In this document: positions 38,302-50,494 of the stretch, in pieces
Numbering within the stretch: position 1 is the first letter of the stretch
Layout: the number at the start of each line of letters is the position of its first letter
Assembly: GCA_012026885.1 (NCBI GenBank)
Contig: VEPL01000020.1
Coordinates: 1-51,433 of the forward strand
Length of the DNA: 51,433 nucleotides
Source: Betaproteobacteria bacterium
GTDB taxonomy: Bacteria > Pseudomonadota > Gammaproteobacteria > Burkholderiales > Rhodocyclaceae
Direction of reading: 5' to 3'
Translations under genes and position numbers: made by a program
Notes under the pieces: model-generated
Databases searched by the model: none
What the model was told of the DNA's origin: nothing
Seen by the model: only the letters and a program-made list of their open reading frames with translations

Positions 38302-38586
38302 GTGCGCTGGCTGACGGTCGGCCTCCTTGCCCTGATCGCCCTTCTGCAGTATCCGCTGTGGCTGGGGAAGGGCGGCTGGCTCAAGGTCTGGGAGTACGAC
38401 CGTCAGTTGCAGCAGCAGAAGGAAGTCACCAAGAAGCTGGAAATCCGCAATGCGGGCCTCGACGCCGAGGTCCGCGACCTGAAGCAGGGCTACGACGCGA
38501 TCGAGGAGCGCGCGCGCTTCGAACTGGGCATGGTCCGGCAGGACGAAACCTTCGTCCAGATTCCCGAAAAGGTTCCCGGAAAATAG
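38302..38586 (+). CDS. ftsB: Cell division protein FtsB
   Basis: A 94-residue bitopic divisome protein. One N-terminal helix (residues 3-20, [17 protein letters not shown]), a periplasmic coiled coil (about 28-70, [25 protein letters not shown]) and a short tail with [19 protein letters not shown] are all typical. FtsB joins FtsL and FtsQ to activate septal wall synthesis. GTG 38302 is the start, nine bases after eno; eno-ftsB is a common proteobacterial order. Confidence 0.95.
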   Translation: MRWLTVGLLALIALLQYPLWLGKGGWLKVWEYDRQLQQQKEVTKKLEIRNAGLDAEVRDLKQGYDAIEERARFELGMVRQDETFVQIPEKVPGK

Positions 38587-38678
38587 CCGGAAAATCGCGT
38601 CGACCGCAGTAGTCACGGCCATCTTCGTCCGCTAGAATGGGTCGGGCAGTACCCCGCAGAGCGAACGAGGAGAACAAC

Positions 38679-39152
38679 ATGCTGCTCAAGGCCGGCGATG
38701 TCGCGCCGATGTTCGAGTTGCCTGATGCCGACATGCAGACGGTGGATCTTGCGACCTACAAGGGCCATCGGCATATCGTGCTGTTTTTCTACCCCAAGGA
38801 CGGTACGCCGGGTTGCACGCGCGAAGCGACCGATTTTTCGGATCACGAGGACGACTTCGCCGAAGCCGGTTGCATGCTGTTCGGGATCAGCCGCGACGAG
38901 TGCCTGAAGCACGCGGAATTCCGCGACAAGGAGGGCATCGGCACCGAACTCCTCTCGGATGCGGAAGGGACTGTCTGCAAGCAGTACGGCGTCTGGCAGG
39001 CGCGCGAAGTCGATGGCCACAAGAAATTCGGCATTGCCCGATCGACCTTCGTGATCGACAAGTCCGGCGTGATCCGTCATGCCCTCTACAACGTAAATTA
39101 CAAGGGGCATGCGCTGGAAGTGCTGCGCCTCGTCAGGGAACTCAATTCATGA
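38679..39152 (+). CDS. bcp: Bcp/PrxQ-type thioredoxin-dependent peroxiredoxin
   Basis: A 157-residue peroxidase. The peroxidatic Cys is in FYPKDGTPGCTREATDF near residue 45. E. coli Bcp has a resolving Cys five residues on; here that position is Thr, so resolution must use another Cys (GCMLFG, RDECLKH or TVCKQYG) or an outside thiol. The start ATG 38679 follows GAGGAGA; an earlier in-frame ATG gives a non-homologous extension. Its stop overlaps the SlyD-like gene (ATGA). Confidence 0.93.
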   Translation: MLLKAGDVAPMFELPDADMQTVDLATYKGHRHIVLFFYPKDGTPGCTREATDFSDHEDDFAEAGCMLFGISRDECLKHAEFRDKEGIGTELLSDAEGTVCKQYGVWQAREVDGHKKFGIARSTFVIDKSGVIRHALYNVNYKGHALEVLRLVRELNS

Positions 39153-39640
39153 ACATGCAGGTTGCAAAAAATTCTGTCGTCACTCTCGAGTATCACGTTA
39201 CCGACCCTGACGGTGAGGTCGTCGACGAAGGCCGGGAGCCGATCATTTATCTGCACGGCGGCTACGACGACATCTTCCCCAAGATCGAGGAGTCGTTGCA
39301 GGGCAAGACGGTTGGCGAATCGGTGCAGGTCAAGCTGCAGCCCGACGAAGCCTTCGGGGACTACGATGCGGAGCTCGTGCAAGTCGAGTCGCGCAAGGAT
39401 TTTCCCGCGGAGCTCCAGGTCGGCATGCAGTTCGAGGGTGGGCCGGAAGACGGCGGCGACGAGGATTTGATCATCTACCGGGTGACCGAAATCGCCGATG
39501 GCAAGGTGGTCCTCGACGGCAACCATCCGCTCGCCGGCATGGCGCTGGTCTTCACTTGCACGGTAGCTGCCATCCGCAACGCGAGCGCCGAGGAGATCGA
39601 GCACGGACACGTTCATTCCGGCGGCGACAGCTGCGAATGA
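39149..39640 (+). CDS. slyD: SlyD-like FKBP-type peptidyl-prolyl isomerase
   Basis: A 163-residue isomerase with the FKBP domain split by an insert-in-flap chaperone domain. It opens with VVTLEYHVTDPDGEVVDE, then the flap motif PIIYLHGGYDDIFPKIEESLQGKTVGE and PDEAFGDYDAELV, and ends VVLDGNHPLAGMALVFT. A short His-bearing tail (EHGHVHSGGDSCE) is much reduced compared with E. coli SlyD, so nickel binding may be weak. ATG 39149 is coupled to bcp. An alternative ATG lies at 39155. Confidence 0.9.
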   Translation: MNMQVAKNSVVTLEYHVTDPDGEVVDEGREPIIYLHGGYDDIFPKIEESLQGKTVGESVQVKLQPDEAFGDYDAELVQVESRKDFPAELQVGMQFEGGPEDGGDEDLIIYRVTEIADGKVVLDGNHPLAGMALVFTCTVAAIRNASAEEIEHGHVHSGGDSCE

Positions 39641-39809
39641 GGGGTTGCGTGCCCGGTGGCGGGCGCGTTCATCCAGCAGTCATTGCCGATTGATCCGGCG
39701 TGATTTAAAGTCATGGCTGTGCAGGAATCCTGGGGCGTCGGGTACGGCGCCCAAAATTTCATTGCCGCATAATTATTAATTACCTAGGCAGCTTCTGGAG
39801 CATTCAATC

Positions 39810-40550
39810 ATGAGCAAAAAAGTCGCATACGTCACCGGCGGCATGGGCGGAATCGGAACTTCCATTTGTCAGCAACTCGCCCGGGACGGGTTCACGGTGG
39901 TGGCCGGGTGCGGGCCAAATTCCGCGCGCAAGGACAAGTGGCTGGCCGAGCAGAAGGCGCTCGGCTTCGATTTCGTGGCGTCCGAAGGCAATGTCTCCGA
40001 CTGGGACAGCACCAAGGCCGCTTTCGACAAGGTCAAGGCCGAGGTCGGCGAAATCTCGGTGCTGGTCAATAACGCAGGCATCACCAAGGACGGTGTCTTC
40101 CGCAAGATGAGCGTGCAGGACTGGATGGCGGTCATCGACACCAACCTGAACTCGCTGTTCTTCGTCACCAAGCAGGTGGTCGACGGCATGCTCGACCGCG
40201 GTTGGGGCCGCATCATCAATATCTCCTCGATGAACGGCCAGCGCGGCCAGTTCGGCCAGACCAACTACTCGACCGCCAAGGCCGGGATGCATGGCTTCAC
40301 GATGGCGCTGGCCCAGGAAGTCGCGAGCAAGGGCGTCACCGTGAATACGGTTTCGCCGGGCTACATCGGGACCGACATGGTGCGTGCCATTCGCGAGGAC
40401 GTGCTGGAGAAGATCGTCGCCACCATTCCGGTCAAGCGGCTGGGTGAACCCGAGGAAATCGCCTCGGTCGTCGGCTGGCTGGCTTCCGACAAGGCCGGCT
40501 TCACCACCGGCGCCAACTTCGCCTGCAACGGCGGCAACTACATGTCCTGA
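39810..40550 (+). CDS. phaB: Acetoacetyl-CoA reductase
   Basis: A 246-residue short-chain dehydrogenase making (R)-3-hydroxybutyryl-CoA with NADPH for polyhydroxyalkanoate storage. The nucleotide motif is VTGGMGGIGTSICQQLA near residues 8-24, NNAGITKD is near 88, the Ser is in NISSMNGQRGQFGQTNY near 138-154 and the catalytic Tyr-x3-Lys is in NYSTAKAG. PhaB features such as GNVSDWDSTKAAFDKV fit. No phaA or phaC lies in the window. The 169-base gap upstream is AT-rich near 39765-39785 and includes a possible 6-base hairpin near 39733 with no clear T-run. Confidence 0.95.
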   Translation: MSKKVAYVTGGMGGIGTSICQQLARDGFTVVAGCGPNSARKDKWLAEQKALGFDFVASEGNVSDWDSTKAAFDKVKAEVGEISVLVNNAGITKDGVFRKMSVQDWMAVIDTNLNSLFFVTKQVVDGMLDRGWGRIINISSMNGQRGQFGQTNYSTAKAGMHGFTMALAQEVASKGVTVNTVSPGYIGTDMVRAIREDVLEKIVATIPVKRLGEPEEIASVVGWLASDKAGFTTGANFACNGGNYMS

Positions 40551-40569
40551 TGTGCCGGTGGTGCCCCCG

Positions 40570-41511
40570 TCATGGATCCCGTGGCGGCCAGGGGTGGGTT
40601 TCGAAGCGGAACAAGCCGGGCGTTGCCTCGTCGGCGACGACCCGGGTCCAGCCCATGAACGGGTAGCCGAATACCTCGACCCGCGTTAGTGCCGGGATGG
40701 GCTTGCCCCGGCGGTCGCGCAATGGCTGGTCGATCCGGCTGATGTGGGTGTCGCCGTGAACGACGAGAACCCGGCCGGGAAAGGCGAGCGTTTCGTCGCG
40801 CAAGGCTTCGAGGAAATCGCGGAATCCGGCATGTGGCGCCCCCTGGGCATGGTGGCGGAAGCCGGGATTCCCCTGGAAGAGCAGGACGATGCCGGCCAGA
40901 CGGCCGCGGCGGGCTAGCGCGAAGCTGTCGCGCAGCCAGGCGAGCACCACCGGATTGCGTTCAAGGAACTCTTGGCGCGGTTCATCAGCCAAGCCGCGAT
41001 TGTTGTTGCCGCCCGGCAGGTTGAGGGTCACGAAGAGCAGGGGTCCGCGGCGAAAGCGTGAATGTTCGGGGTAGGCGCCGGCCTGCCGCTCGAGCGCGAG
41101 GGTGCGCGGGCCGAGCGCGAAGGGGTCCCGCCAGAACAGCCGGCGCAACACGGTGAGCCGCTCGAGCGGTGCGTAGCCGCCGTTCGATACGCGGTCGCAA
41201 TCGGTCCACTCGTTGTCGCCGGGCACGAAGACAAAGGGGACGCGGGCGGAATCGAAGAGCGCATGGCGGTCCGCGAACAGCGCATCGTCGCAGCGCTCGC
41301 GCCCGCTCTTGATGTCGCCGACGTGGACGATGAAATCGACCGGGCTGTCGGCCATGGCATCGAGCATGGCCGGCAACTCGGCCCGCTCCCTTGTCGAGTA
41401 AGGCGTATCGCCGATCAGGCCGAAGCGCACGGATTCGGCCGTCGCCAGGCTCGCAACGAGCGACCATGCGGCGAGCGCGGCCAGGGCAAGGCGCCGAATC
41501 CTGCTGCTCAC
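40570..41511 (-). CDS. Secreted metallophosphoesterase-like protein
   Basis: A 313-residue protein with a signal peptide ([20 protein letters not shown], cleavage near residue 25). The calcineurin-like motif set is visible: [10 protein letters not shown] at 28-37, [11 protein letters not shown] near 60, [10 protein letters not shown] near 95 and [12 protein letters not shown] near 248. Such enzymes hydrolyse phosphomono- or diesters in the periplasm; substrate unknown. The ATG overlaps the mutS stop (ATGA at 41508-41511), so it is co-transcribed with mutS. Confidence 0.85.
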   Translation of the reverse strand: MSSRIRRLALAALAAWSLVASLATAESVRFGLIGDTPYSTRERAELPAMLDAMADSPVDFIVHVGDIKSGRERCDDALFADRHALFDSARVPFVFVPGDNEWTDCDRVSNGGYAPLERLTVLRRLFWRDPFALGPRTLALERQAGAYPEHSRFRRGPLLFVTLNLPGGNNNRGLADEPRQEFLERNPVVLAWLRDSFALARRGRLAGIVLLFQGNPGFRHHAQGAPHAGFRDFLEALRDETLAFPGRVLVVHGDTHISRIDQPLRDRRGKPIPALTRVEVFGYPFMGWTRVVADEATPGLFRFETHPWPPRDP

Positions 41512-44111
41512 CGGGCCAGCGCTTTCAGCGCGTAGAGTGCATCGAGGGCTTCGCGCGGGGTCAGGCTGTCCGGGTCGATCGACGCCAGGCGGTCGATGAC
41601 CGGATGCGGCTCCGGCTCGCGGGTTTCGGGTTCGCCTTGCGCGAAAAGATCAGGCTGTAGCGGGTCGACCGCAGCACGCTGCTCGAATTCGCGCAACTGC
41701 TTGCGCGCCGCGCGCACGACGCTAGCCGGTATCCCCGCCAGCGCGGCAACCTGGATGCCGTAGCTCTGGTTGGCCGGACCTTCCTCGACGGCGTGCATGA
41801 AGACGATGCGGTCATTGTGCTCGACGGCACCCAGATGCACGTTGGCTAGTTCGCCATATTCGTGTGCCAGGCGGGTCAACTCGAAATAGTGGGTGGCAAA
41901 CAGCGTCAGGCTGCGGTTCTTCTCGAGCAGGTGGCGGAGGATGGCGAAGGCCAGTGCCATGCCGTCGAAGGTCGAGGTGCCGCGGCCGATCTCATCCATC
42001 AGCACTAGGCTCCGCTCGGTCGCGTGATGCAGTATCGCCGCCGCCTCGGTCATTTCGACCATGAAGGTCGAGCGGCCGGAGGCGAGGTCGTCGGAGGCGC
42101 CGATACGGGTGAAGATGCGGTCGAGCGGCCCGAGCACGCACCGGTCGGCCGGCACGTAGCTGCCGATGTGGGCGAGCAGGGCAATCAGGGCGACCTGGCG
42201 CATGTAGGTCGATTTGCCGCCCATGTTCGGGCCGGTGATCAGCAGCAGGCGGCGCTCGTCGGCCAGCCGACAGTCGTTGGCGATGAAGTTCTCGGCGCTC
42301 TGCGCCAGTTCGTTCTCGACCACCGGGTGGCGACCGCCTGCCACGGTCAACTGCGTTTCCTCGGCAAATTCCGGCTTGCACCAGTTGCCCTTCAAGGCGG
42401 ATTGGGCAAAGCCCGCCAGCAGGTCGAGCTGGGCAACGGCGCGGGCGATGGTCTGCAGCGTCTGCACGACCGGCAACAGGGCATCGAGAATTTTCTCGTA
42501 AAGCAGCTTTTCGCGCGCCAGCGCGCGTTCCTGCGCCGACAGCGCCTTGTCCTCGAAGGCCTTCAGCTCGGGCGTGATGTAGCGCTCGGCGTTCTTCAGC
42601 GTCTGGCGGCGGCGGTAGTCGTCAGGAATCTTGTCGACATGGGCGTGGGTGACCTCGATGTAGAAGCCATGCACCTTGTTGTATTCGACCTTGAGGCTGG
42701 CGATGCCGGTGCGCTCCCGCTCGCGGACTTCCATATCGACCAGGAAGGCGCCGCAGTTGTCGTTGAGCGAACGCAGTTCGTCGAGTTCGGCATCGAAACC
42801 CGGTGCGATCACGCCGCCATCGCGCACCTGGGCGCCCGGTTCGACAGCGATGGCGCGGACCAGCATTTCCAGCACTGCGGCAGGCGCTTCCAGCTCGGCG
42901 AAGGATTGCGCCAGCAATTCCGAATACGTGCCCGCCAATGGCACGCGCAATTCCGGCAGCCGGGTCAGCGATTCGCGCAGGCTGGCGAGATCGCGCGGCC
43001 GGGCGTTGCGCAGCGCGATGCGGCCGGCGATGCGCTCGATGTCGGCGATGCCGCGTAGCGCCCTTCTGGCCTCGCCGGCCAGTCGGCCGTAATCGTCGAG
43101 CAATGCCTCGACGGCACCGTGGCGCGCTGCGGGAATCGTCCGGTCGCGCAGCGGATGGTGCAGGGCATGGCGTAGCAGGCGCGAGCCCATGCTGGTGACG
43201 CAATTGTCGAGCAACGAGAACAGCGTCGGCGCAGGCTGACCGCGCAGCGTTTCGGTCAGTTCCAGATTGCGCCGAGTGGCGAGATCGAGACCGAGGTAGG
43301 CGCCTTCGATTTCCACGGTCAACCCGCGCAGATGCGGCAATTTACCCGCCTGCGTCGCCTGCGCGTACTGGAGCAGGGCGCCGGCCGCGGCAATTGCCGG
43401 CCTCAGCCCCTCTGCGCCGAAACCGGCGAGCGAGGCGACTTCGAACTGTTCGCAGAGCAGGCGGCGCGCCGAATCGAAATCGAAGGTCCAGTCCGGCTGG
43501 CGCCTGCAGGCGGCACTGCCGCCGGCGTTGGGTGTCCAGCTCTCCGGATGGAGGATCTCGGCCGGGCGGATGCGCTCGAGCGTTGCCGGTATTTGCTCGG
43601 CCGGCACCTCGATCAGGACGAATTCACCGCTGGCGAGATTGAGGCGGGCGATGCCTGCCGCATGGCGCTGCGTCGTGAGCGCCAGCAGCCAGATGTCCTG
43701 CTTGTCGTCGACCAATGCGGCGTCGGTCAGTGTGCCCGGCGTGACGATGCGCGAGACTGCGCGCTCGACCGGCCCCTTGCTGGTTGCCGGATCGCCGACC
43801 TGTTCGCAGATGACGGCCGATTCGCCCATTTTCACCAGCCGTGCCAGGTACGGCTCCAGCGCATGGAATGGGACACCGGCCATCCGGATCGGTACCCCGG
43901 CCGACTGACCGCGGGTCGTCAATGTAATGTCGAGCAGGCGTGCCGCCTTCTCGGCATCCTCGTGGAACAGCTCGTAGAAATCGCCCATGCGGTAAAAGAG
44001 CAGGGTGTCCGGATGCCTGGCCTTGAGTGCGAGGTACTGCTGCATCATCGGCGTGTGCTTCGGGACGGCATTCCCGCCCGCGTCCGTCTGGGGGAGGCTG
44101 GTCTTCGTCAT
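41508..44111 (-). CDS. mutS: DNA mismatch repair ATPase MutS
   Basis: An 867-residue protein (E. coli 853) that finds mismatches and starts repair. The mismatch-reading Phe-x-Glu is in [19 protein letters not shown] near residues 40-57. The lever and clamp regions follow. The ATPase has Walker A in [15 protein letters not shown] near 625, the [15 protein letters not shown] stretch near 668 and [15 protein letters not shown] near 704. A C-terminal dimerisation tail ends near [13 protein letters not shown]. Together with the following metallophosphatase it forms a two-gene transcript. Confidence 0.97.
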   Translation of the reverse strand: MTKTSLPQTDAGGNAVPKHTPMMQQYLALKARHPDTLLFYRMGDFYELFHEDAEKAARLLDITLTTRGQSAGVPIRMAGVPFHALEPYLARLVKMGESAVICEQVGDPATSKGPVERAVSRIVTPGTLTDAALVDDKQDIWLLALTTQRHAAGIARLNLASGEFVLIEVPAEQIPATLERIRPAEILHPESWTPNAGGSAACRRQPDWTFDFDSARRLLCEQFEVASLAGFGAEGLRPAIAAAGALLQYAQATQAGKLPHLRGLTVEIEGAYLGLDLATRRNLELTETLRGQPAPTLFSLLDNCVTSMGSRLLRHALHHPLRDRTIPAARHGAVEALLDDYGRLAGEARRALRGIADIERIAGRIALRNARPRDLASLRESLTRLPELRVPLAGTYSELLAQSFAELEAPAAVLEMLVRAIAVEPGAQVRDGGVIAPGFDAELDELRSLNDNCGAFLVDMEVRERERTGIASLKVEYNKVHGFYIEVTHAHVDKIPDDYRRRQTLKNAERYITPELKAFEDKALSAQERALAREKLLYEKILDALLPVVQTLQTIARAVAQLDLLAGFAQSALKGNWCKPEFAEETQLTVAGGRHPVVENELAQSAENFIANDCRLADERRLLLITGPNMGGKSTYMRQVALIALLAHIGSYVPADRCVLGPLDRIFTRIGASDDLASGRSTFMVEMTEAAAILHHATERSLVLMDEIGRGTSTFDGMALAFAILRHLLEKNRSLTLFATHYFELTRLAHEYGELANVHLGAVEHNDRIVFMHAVEEGPANQSYGIQVAALAGIPASVVRAARKQLREFEQRAAVDPLQPDLFAQGEPETREPEPHPVIDRLASIDPDSLTPREALDALYALKALAR

Positions 44112-44239
44112 GAGTCGGGCCGGGCGCTCGTGCCCCCGGCGCTGCTGGCAAGCGGTGAAAAAGGAGGATTATCGTTCAATGTGTCACCGCCGGCGACGCG
44201 AATCGCAACGAGAGCCCGGCTCCGGGCGGCTTGCGCCGG

Positions 44240-46441
44240 TCAGAAGCGATCGGCGGCCACTTCCGCCGTGGTGTAACGCAGCCGCGCCGTCAGCACGCTC
44301 GCCAGGCCCTCGAAGAAGCCGGCAGCGGCCTTGCGGTGATGTTCCGCGAAGCCGTCGAAGGTCCGCCGAGAGAGGCAGAACAGTTCCACATCGGTTTCGG
44401 CAATCGCATCGGCGGAGCGGGGCGCGCCGTCGAGGAAGGCCATTTCACCGAAAAGGGCGCCACGCCCGCAGGAAGCCAGGTGGCGGGAAGTCTTGTCGCC
44501 GAGTGGAAAAACCAGGCGCACCGTCCCGCGTCGCACGATATAGAGTTCGTCACCCGGGTCGCCGCGCGCGAAGATCCGTTCGCCGGCCTTGAAGTCGATA
44601 CGGGTCGTGATCGCATTGAGTTCGGCGATGGTCTCGTCCTTGCGCCCGCGCAACATGTCGATGTCGCCGATTTCGAGCGGCGCAGGATCATCCGGAGCGA
44701 GGTCGGCCTCACGCAGGAGGCGGCCCTCGATCCAGGCCTTGGCGTCGTCGATGTCATCGAACACGCGTGCCGCACTCTTGTAGGGTGCGAGCCCGAGGTT
44801 GTCGATGTAACTTTGCAGGTCACGTCCCGACGGCAACTCGCGGGGAAGGTTCGCGTAGACGAGGAAGGCGCCGCGCTCGGCGAGCATGTCGCGGACCTGG
44901 TCGAGGAGATGGGCGGCCGTCACATCCACGGTCTGGACCCGGCGCATGTCGAGCACGATGAACCGGCGGGTCTTGAGTTCGGGTTCGAGCAAGGTGTAGA
45001 GCTGCGCCGTGGTGCCGAAAAAGAGGCTGCCCTGTAATTCGAAGATCACGGCCTGGTCGCCGTTGCGCACCAGGACCTCCATTTCCTCGTTGCTGCGGAC
45101 ATGCTTCGAGAAGGTCTGGTTGCCGTACAGCTTGCGGCGGAGGATGGATGTCCCGACCTGCTCGCGCACGAACAGGAAGATCGCCAGCACGATCCCGACG
45201 CCCGACGCCGGGATCAGCCCGACGAACAGGGCGGTGGCGACGACGGCGATGATGACTGCGAAATCGACGACGGTGTGCCGAGACTTGAGTAGCGCAAAGC
45301 TGTGGCGGTCGATCATGCGGGCGCCGATGACGATCAGGATGGCTGCGAGCGCGCCGACCGGAACCCAGGCGATCAACCCGCCCAGCACCAGGAAGGCGAC
45401 CAGCGCAGCGCCTCCCTCGATGATGCCGGAGAGGCGCGAGGCGCCGCCGCTGGACAAGTTGACCAGTGTCGCACCCATGGTTCCTGCCCCGGGAATGCCA
45501 CCAACCAGTCCGGCGACGAGGTTGCCCATCCCCTGGCCGATGAGCTCGCGGTTGGAGTCGTGGCGGGTGCGGGTCAGCGCGTCGAGGACGACGCAGGTCT
45601 TCAGCGTGTCGATCGACAGCAGCACCGACAGGGTCAGCGCCGGGACGAGGAGCGCTGCGACCTGCTCGAGACCGGTCGCCCCGAAAGCGTTCAGTCGGCC
45701 GGAAAAGGCTTCCATGAAGCCGCCACCGCCACCCAGCGGCCCGATGACGAGGCGGTTGCCGGCAAGCGAGCGCAGGGCAGGATCGAAGGCCGCAAGGGTG
45801 ACATAGGTAGCCATGCCCGCTGCAAGCGCGAGGATGGCCGCCGGTACACGCTTGGTGAGGCGCGGGGCGACCAGCATCGCGGCCATGGTCACCAGCCCGA
45901 CCGCGACGCCCTGCCAGGCCCAGTCGGCGGGCGCGGCAAATGCTTGCCAGAGCTTGAGGTCCTTCGGCGTTCCCAGCAGCTTGGGCAGTTGGCTGGCGAG
46001 GATGATGAGCCCGACCCCGGAAAGGTAGCCGCTGACGACCGGGTAGGGCATGTACTTGATCAATCGCCCGAGGCCGACGGCGCCATAGGCGATTTGCAGC
46101 AGGCCGGCCAGCAGGCCGACGGCGACCAGCAGGAAGAGCACCGATTCGGCGGGAGTGCCCGCCCGCACTTGTTCGATGGCGTAGGCGGAAAGAACAGCGG
46201 CCGCGGGCGCGCAGGGCGCCGTGATCAACCGGGGCGTTCCGCCAAGCGCCGGCGCGATCAGCCCGAGTGCCGTCGCACCGAGGATGCCGGCCATGGCACC
46301 GTAGGCCGCGTAGGTTCCGCCGACCGCGGCATAGATCGTGACACCGAAGGCGATGGCCGACGGTAGCGCCACCAGCATGGCGGCGATGCCTCCCCAGAGG
46401 TCGCCGGCAATCCCGGCCGGCATGCGGGCAGCTATTTTCAT
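44240..46441 (-). CDS. SulP-family anion transporter fused to STAS and cyclic-nucleotide-binding domains
   Basis: A 733-residue three-part protein. Residues about 10-415 form the SulP/SLC26 membrane core (DLWGGIAAMLVALPSAIAFGV, then PVVSGYLSGVGLIILASQ). Residues about 440-550 are a STAS domain with the conserved FELQGSLFFGTT and RVQTVDVTAA. Residues about 600-720 are a Crp-type cyclic-nucleotide fold (GERIFARGDPGDELYIVRRG, FGEMAFLDGAPRSADA). Substrates of the family include sulfate, bicarbonate and dicarboxylates. The fusion suggests ligand-gated transport. ATG 46441 follows AGGAAGG; the in-frame ATG 46498 lacks such a site. Confidence 0.9.
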   Translation of the reverse strand: MKIAARMPAGIAGDLWGGIAAMLVALPSAIAFGVTIYAAVGGTYAAYGAMAGILGATALGLIAPALGGTPRLITAPCAPAAAVLSAYAIEQVRAGTPAESVLFLLVAVGLLAGLLQIAYGAVGLGRLIKYMPYPVVSGYLSGVGLIILASQLPKLLGTPKDLKLWQAFAAPADWAWQGVAVGLVTMAAMLVAPRLTKRVPAAILALAAGMATYVTLAAFDPALRSLAGNRLVIGPLGGGGGFMEAFSGRLNAFGATGLEQVAALLVPALTLSVLLSIDTLKTCVVLDALTRTRHDSNRELIGQGMGNLVAGLVGGIPGAGTMGATLVNLSSGGASRLSGIIEGGAALVAFLVLGGLIAWVPVGALAAILIVIGARMIDRHSFALLKSRHTVVDFAVIIAVVATALFVGLIPASGVGIVLAIFLFVREQVGTSILRRKLYGNQTFSKHVRSNEEMEVLVRNGDQAVIFELQGSLFFGTTAQLYTLLEPELKTRRFIVLDMRRVQTVDVTAAHLLDQVRDMLAERGAFLVYANLPRELPSGRDLQSYIDNLGLAPYKSAARVFDDIDDAKAWIEGRLLREADLAPDDPAPLEIGDIDMLRGRKDETIAELNAITTRIDFKAGERIFARGDPGDELYIVRRGTVRLVFPLGDKTSRHLASCGRGALFGEMAFLDGAPRSADAIAETDVELFCLSRRTFDGFAEHHRKAAAGFFEGLASVLTARLRYTTAEVAADRF

Positions 46442-46566
46442 TGGCACCTTCCTGTCCCCACCATGCGTATATTGCGTCGGCAGGGTACCCGGATGCAATG
46501 CTCGGGTAATGTGCAGTCGTGGTCGTCAGCGAATATTGCGGTAGTCGCTTCGCTCGGGGTAGCGAC

Positions 46567-47187
46567 TCAGTCCGGCTTGCCGTGGCCGAGGGCGGGCAGG
46601 GTCAGGCGGTAGCGGATCGCCGCCAGGCGCAGTACGAGGACAATCGCCATGCCGGCCCAGGCCGAAGCGACCGCCGACAGTCCTGCCTGCTGCAGGCCGA
46701 TCATGGCCAGCGCGCCCGCCCAGGCTGCCGAGGCATAGAGTTCGCCCTTGAGGAACACCAGGGGCACGTCGTTGCACAGGATGTCGCGCAGGACGCCGCC
46801 GACGACCCCCGTGATGACGCCCATCAGGCTGGCCACGAGCCAGGGCGTGTGCCACTGCAGGGCGACCTGGGTTCCGACGATGGTGAACAGCGCCAGGCCG
46901 ATCGCGTCGGGAATCAGGAACAGGCGGGGCGGTATCGCTCTCGCCCGGGCGGCGACGAAGGTGAGCAGTCCGGTCGCCAGGGCAACTGTCAGGTAGCTTT
47001 GGTCGACAACCCAGAAGACATTGCGGTCGAGCAGGAGATCGCGCACGGTGCCGCCGCCGAGCGCGGTCGCCACGGCAACCAGCAGCGCCCCGATGAGATC
47101 CATCTGCTTGCGTCCGGCATCGAGGACGCCGGTCAGCGCGTTGACGGCGACGGCGGCGAGGCCGACCCAGTAGACGAGTGCGTCCAT
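46567..47187 (-). CDS. TRIC/UPF0126-family cation channel
   Basis: A 206-residue membrane protein with two three-helix repeats, each carrying the glycine-rich GGG or GGV-x-RD motif: ALGGGTVRDLLLD near residue 44 and VVGGVLRDILCND near 128. This repeat defines the family related to trimeric intracellular cation channels. Transport of monovalent cations is known for some members. It follows smpB by four bases in the same direction. Confidence 0.93.
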   Translation of the reverse strand: MDALVYWVGLAAVAVNALTGVLDAGRKQMDLIGALLVAVATALGGGTVRDLLLDRNVFWVVDQSYLTVALATGLLTFVAARARAIPPRLFLIPDAIGLALFTIVGTQVALQWHTPWLVASLMGVITGVVGGVLRDILCNDVPLVFLKGELYASAAWAGALAMIGLQQAGLSAVASAWAGMAIVLVLRLAAIRYRLTLPALGHGKPD

Positions 47188-47191
47188 CGCC

Positions 47192-47641
47192 CTAGCGCTG
47201 GCGTTCCTTCATCGCCCGCTGCGCCTCGCGGCGGGCATCCTTGTCCTGTTCGTCGACGCGCTTGTCGTGCTGTTTCTTGCCCTTGGCAAGGCCGACCTCG
47301 AGCTTGATGCGGCCGCGCGTGTAATGGAGGTCGATCGGGATCAGCGCATAGCCGGCCCGTTCGACCTTGCCGATCAGCTTGTCGATTTCGTTGCCATGGA
47401 GCAGCAGCTTGCGGGTCCGCGTCGGGTCGGGTGAGACATGGGTGGACGCAGTGGGCAAGGGCGTGATGTGCATGCCGATCAGCCAGATTTCGCCGCCCTT
47501 GATGACGACGTACGATTCCTTGATGTTCATCCGGCCGGCGCGGATCGCCTTGACTTCCCAGCCCTGGAGCGCCAGCCCGGCCTCGTACTTCTCCTCGATG
47601 AAGTAGTCGTGGAAGGCTTTTTTGTTGACCGTGATGCTCAT
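47192..47641 (-). CDS. smpB: SsrA-binding protein SmpB
   Basis: A 149-residue tmRNA partner for rescuing stalled ribosomes. It opens with [35 protein letters not shown] sequence, has the motif [19 protein letters not shown] and the basic C-terminal tail ([11 protein letters not shown]...) that enters the empty mRNA channel. A TAGAAT hexamer in the 58-base gap to ratA may be its -10 box. The tmRNA gene itself is not in the window. Confidence 0.97.
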   Translation of the reverse strand: MSITVNKKAFHDYFIEEKYEAGLALQGWEVKAIRAGRMNIKESYVVIKGGEIWLIGMHITPLPTASTHVSPDPTRTRKLLLHGNEIDKLIGKVERAGYALIPIDLHYTRGRIKLEVGLAKGKKQHDKRVDEQDKDARREAQRAMKERQR

Positions 47642-47699
47642 GCTGCCGGCGATCCTTTAAAATCGCGCATTCTACAGGATCGGAAATCCGCACCGCGGC

Positions 47700-48146
47700 A
47701 TGGCGCTTGTCGAAAAATCGGTACTCATCGGGCAATCGGCCGAGCGCATGTTCGAGTTGGTCGACCGTTGCGAGGACTATCCGCAGTTCCTGCCGTGGTG
47801 CAGCGCCGCCGACCTGAAATTCCGCGATGAGGGCAAGACGGTAGCGACGCTGCACATCAATTACCACAGCGTCAAATCGTGCTTCACGACCGAAAACGAC
47901 AAGGAGCATCCGCGGAGCATGCTGATCCGCCTCGTCGATGGTCCTTTCCGGCGGCTGGAGGGGGCATGGGTGTTCAAGGCGCTGGCGCCGGAAGCGTGCA
48001 AGATCGAGTTCCGCCTGCACTACGAGTTTTCGAGCAAGGTTTTCGAGAAAGTGATCGGGCCGGTGTTCAGCCACATCGCCAATACCTTCGTCGATGCATT
48101 CGTGCGGCGCGCCGAACAGGTATTCGGAGACAAACGCAATGACTGA
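47700..48146 (+). CDS. ratA: RatA/Coq10-type START-domain protein
   Basis: A 148-residue helix-grip protein. It starts LVEKSVLIGQSAERMFELVDRCEDYPQFLPWCSAA-like and contains FRRLEGAWVF and a C-terminal helix (VFSHIANTFVDAFVRRAEQVFG). E. coli RatA was described as a ribosome-association toxin, while Coq10 relatives bind ubiquinone. It is divergent from smpB, the widely conserved arrangement. Its stop overlaps rnfH by eight bases. Confidence 0.92.
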   Translation: MALVEKSVLIGQSAERMFELVDRCEDYPQFLPWCSAADLKFRDEGKTVATLHINYHSVKSCFTTENDKEHPRSMLIRLVDGPFRRLEGAWVFKALAPEACKIEFRLHYEFSSKVFEKVIGPVFSHIANTFVDAFVRRAEQVFGDKRND

Positions 48147-48459
48147 AATGCTCAGGGTCGAGGTCTGCTACGCGCTGCCTTCCAGGCAGGAACTGGTCGC
48201 CCTGCAGATGGCGCCCGGCAGCACGGTGCGCGAGGCGATCGAAGCTTCGGGACTGCTCGGGAAATACCCGGAGATCGACCTCGCGAAAAACAAGCTCGGC
48301 GTCTTTGCCAAGCTCGCCAAGGCGGATACGCCGCTACGCGATCGCGATCGCGTGGAGATATACCGCCCGCTGATCGCCGACCCCAAGGAGGTACGCAAGC
48401 AGCGTGCCGCCGAGGGCAAGGTCATGAAGAAAGGCGCCGGGGAAGGCGAGGGCGAGTAG
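48139..48459 (+). CDS. rnfH: RnfH-family ubiquitin-like protein
   Basis: A 106-residue beta-grasp protein. Recognisable are LRVEVCYALPSRQELVALQMAPGSTVREAIEASGLL near the start and the central strand KLGVFAKLAKADTPLRDRDRVEIYRPLIADPKEVRKQRA. These define the family, whose function is unproven. ATG 48139 overlaps the ratA end (ATGACTGA), so the pair is translationally coupled. The tail is rich in Gly, Glu and Lys. Confidence 0.92.
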   Translation: MTEMLRVEVCYALPSRQELVALQMAPGSTVREAIEASGLLGKYPEIDLAKNKLGVFAKLAKADTPLRDRDRVEIYRPLIADPKEVRKQRAAEGKVMKKGAGEGEGE

Positions 48460-48495
48460 TCGCCCCCGTAACGGTGAACGCGCCTGCCCGGGTGG

Positions 48496-50492
<1,997 letters not shown>

Positions 50493-50494
50493 CC

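Noticed and set aside
39733..39756. GGGCGT/GCGCCC hairpin after slyD as a terminator
   Set aside because: Stem needs a wobble pair and is followed by AAAATTT rather than a T-run.
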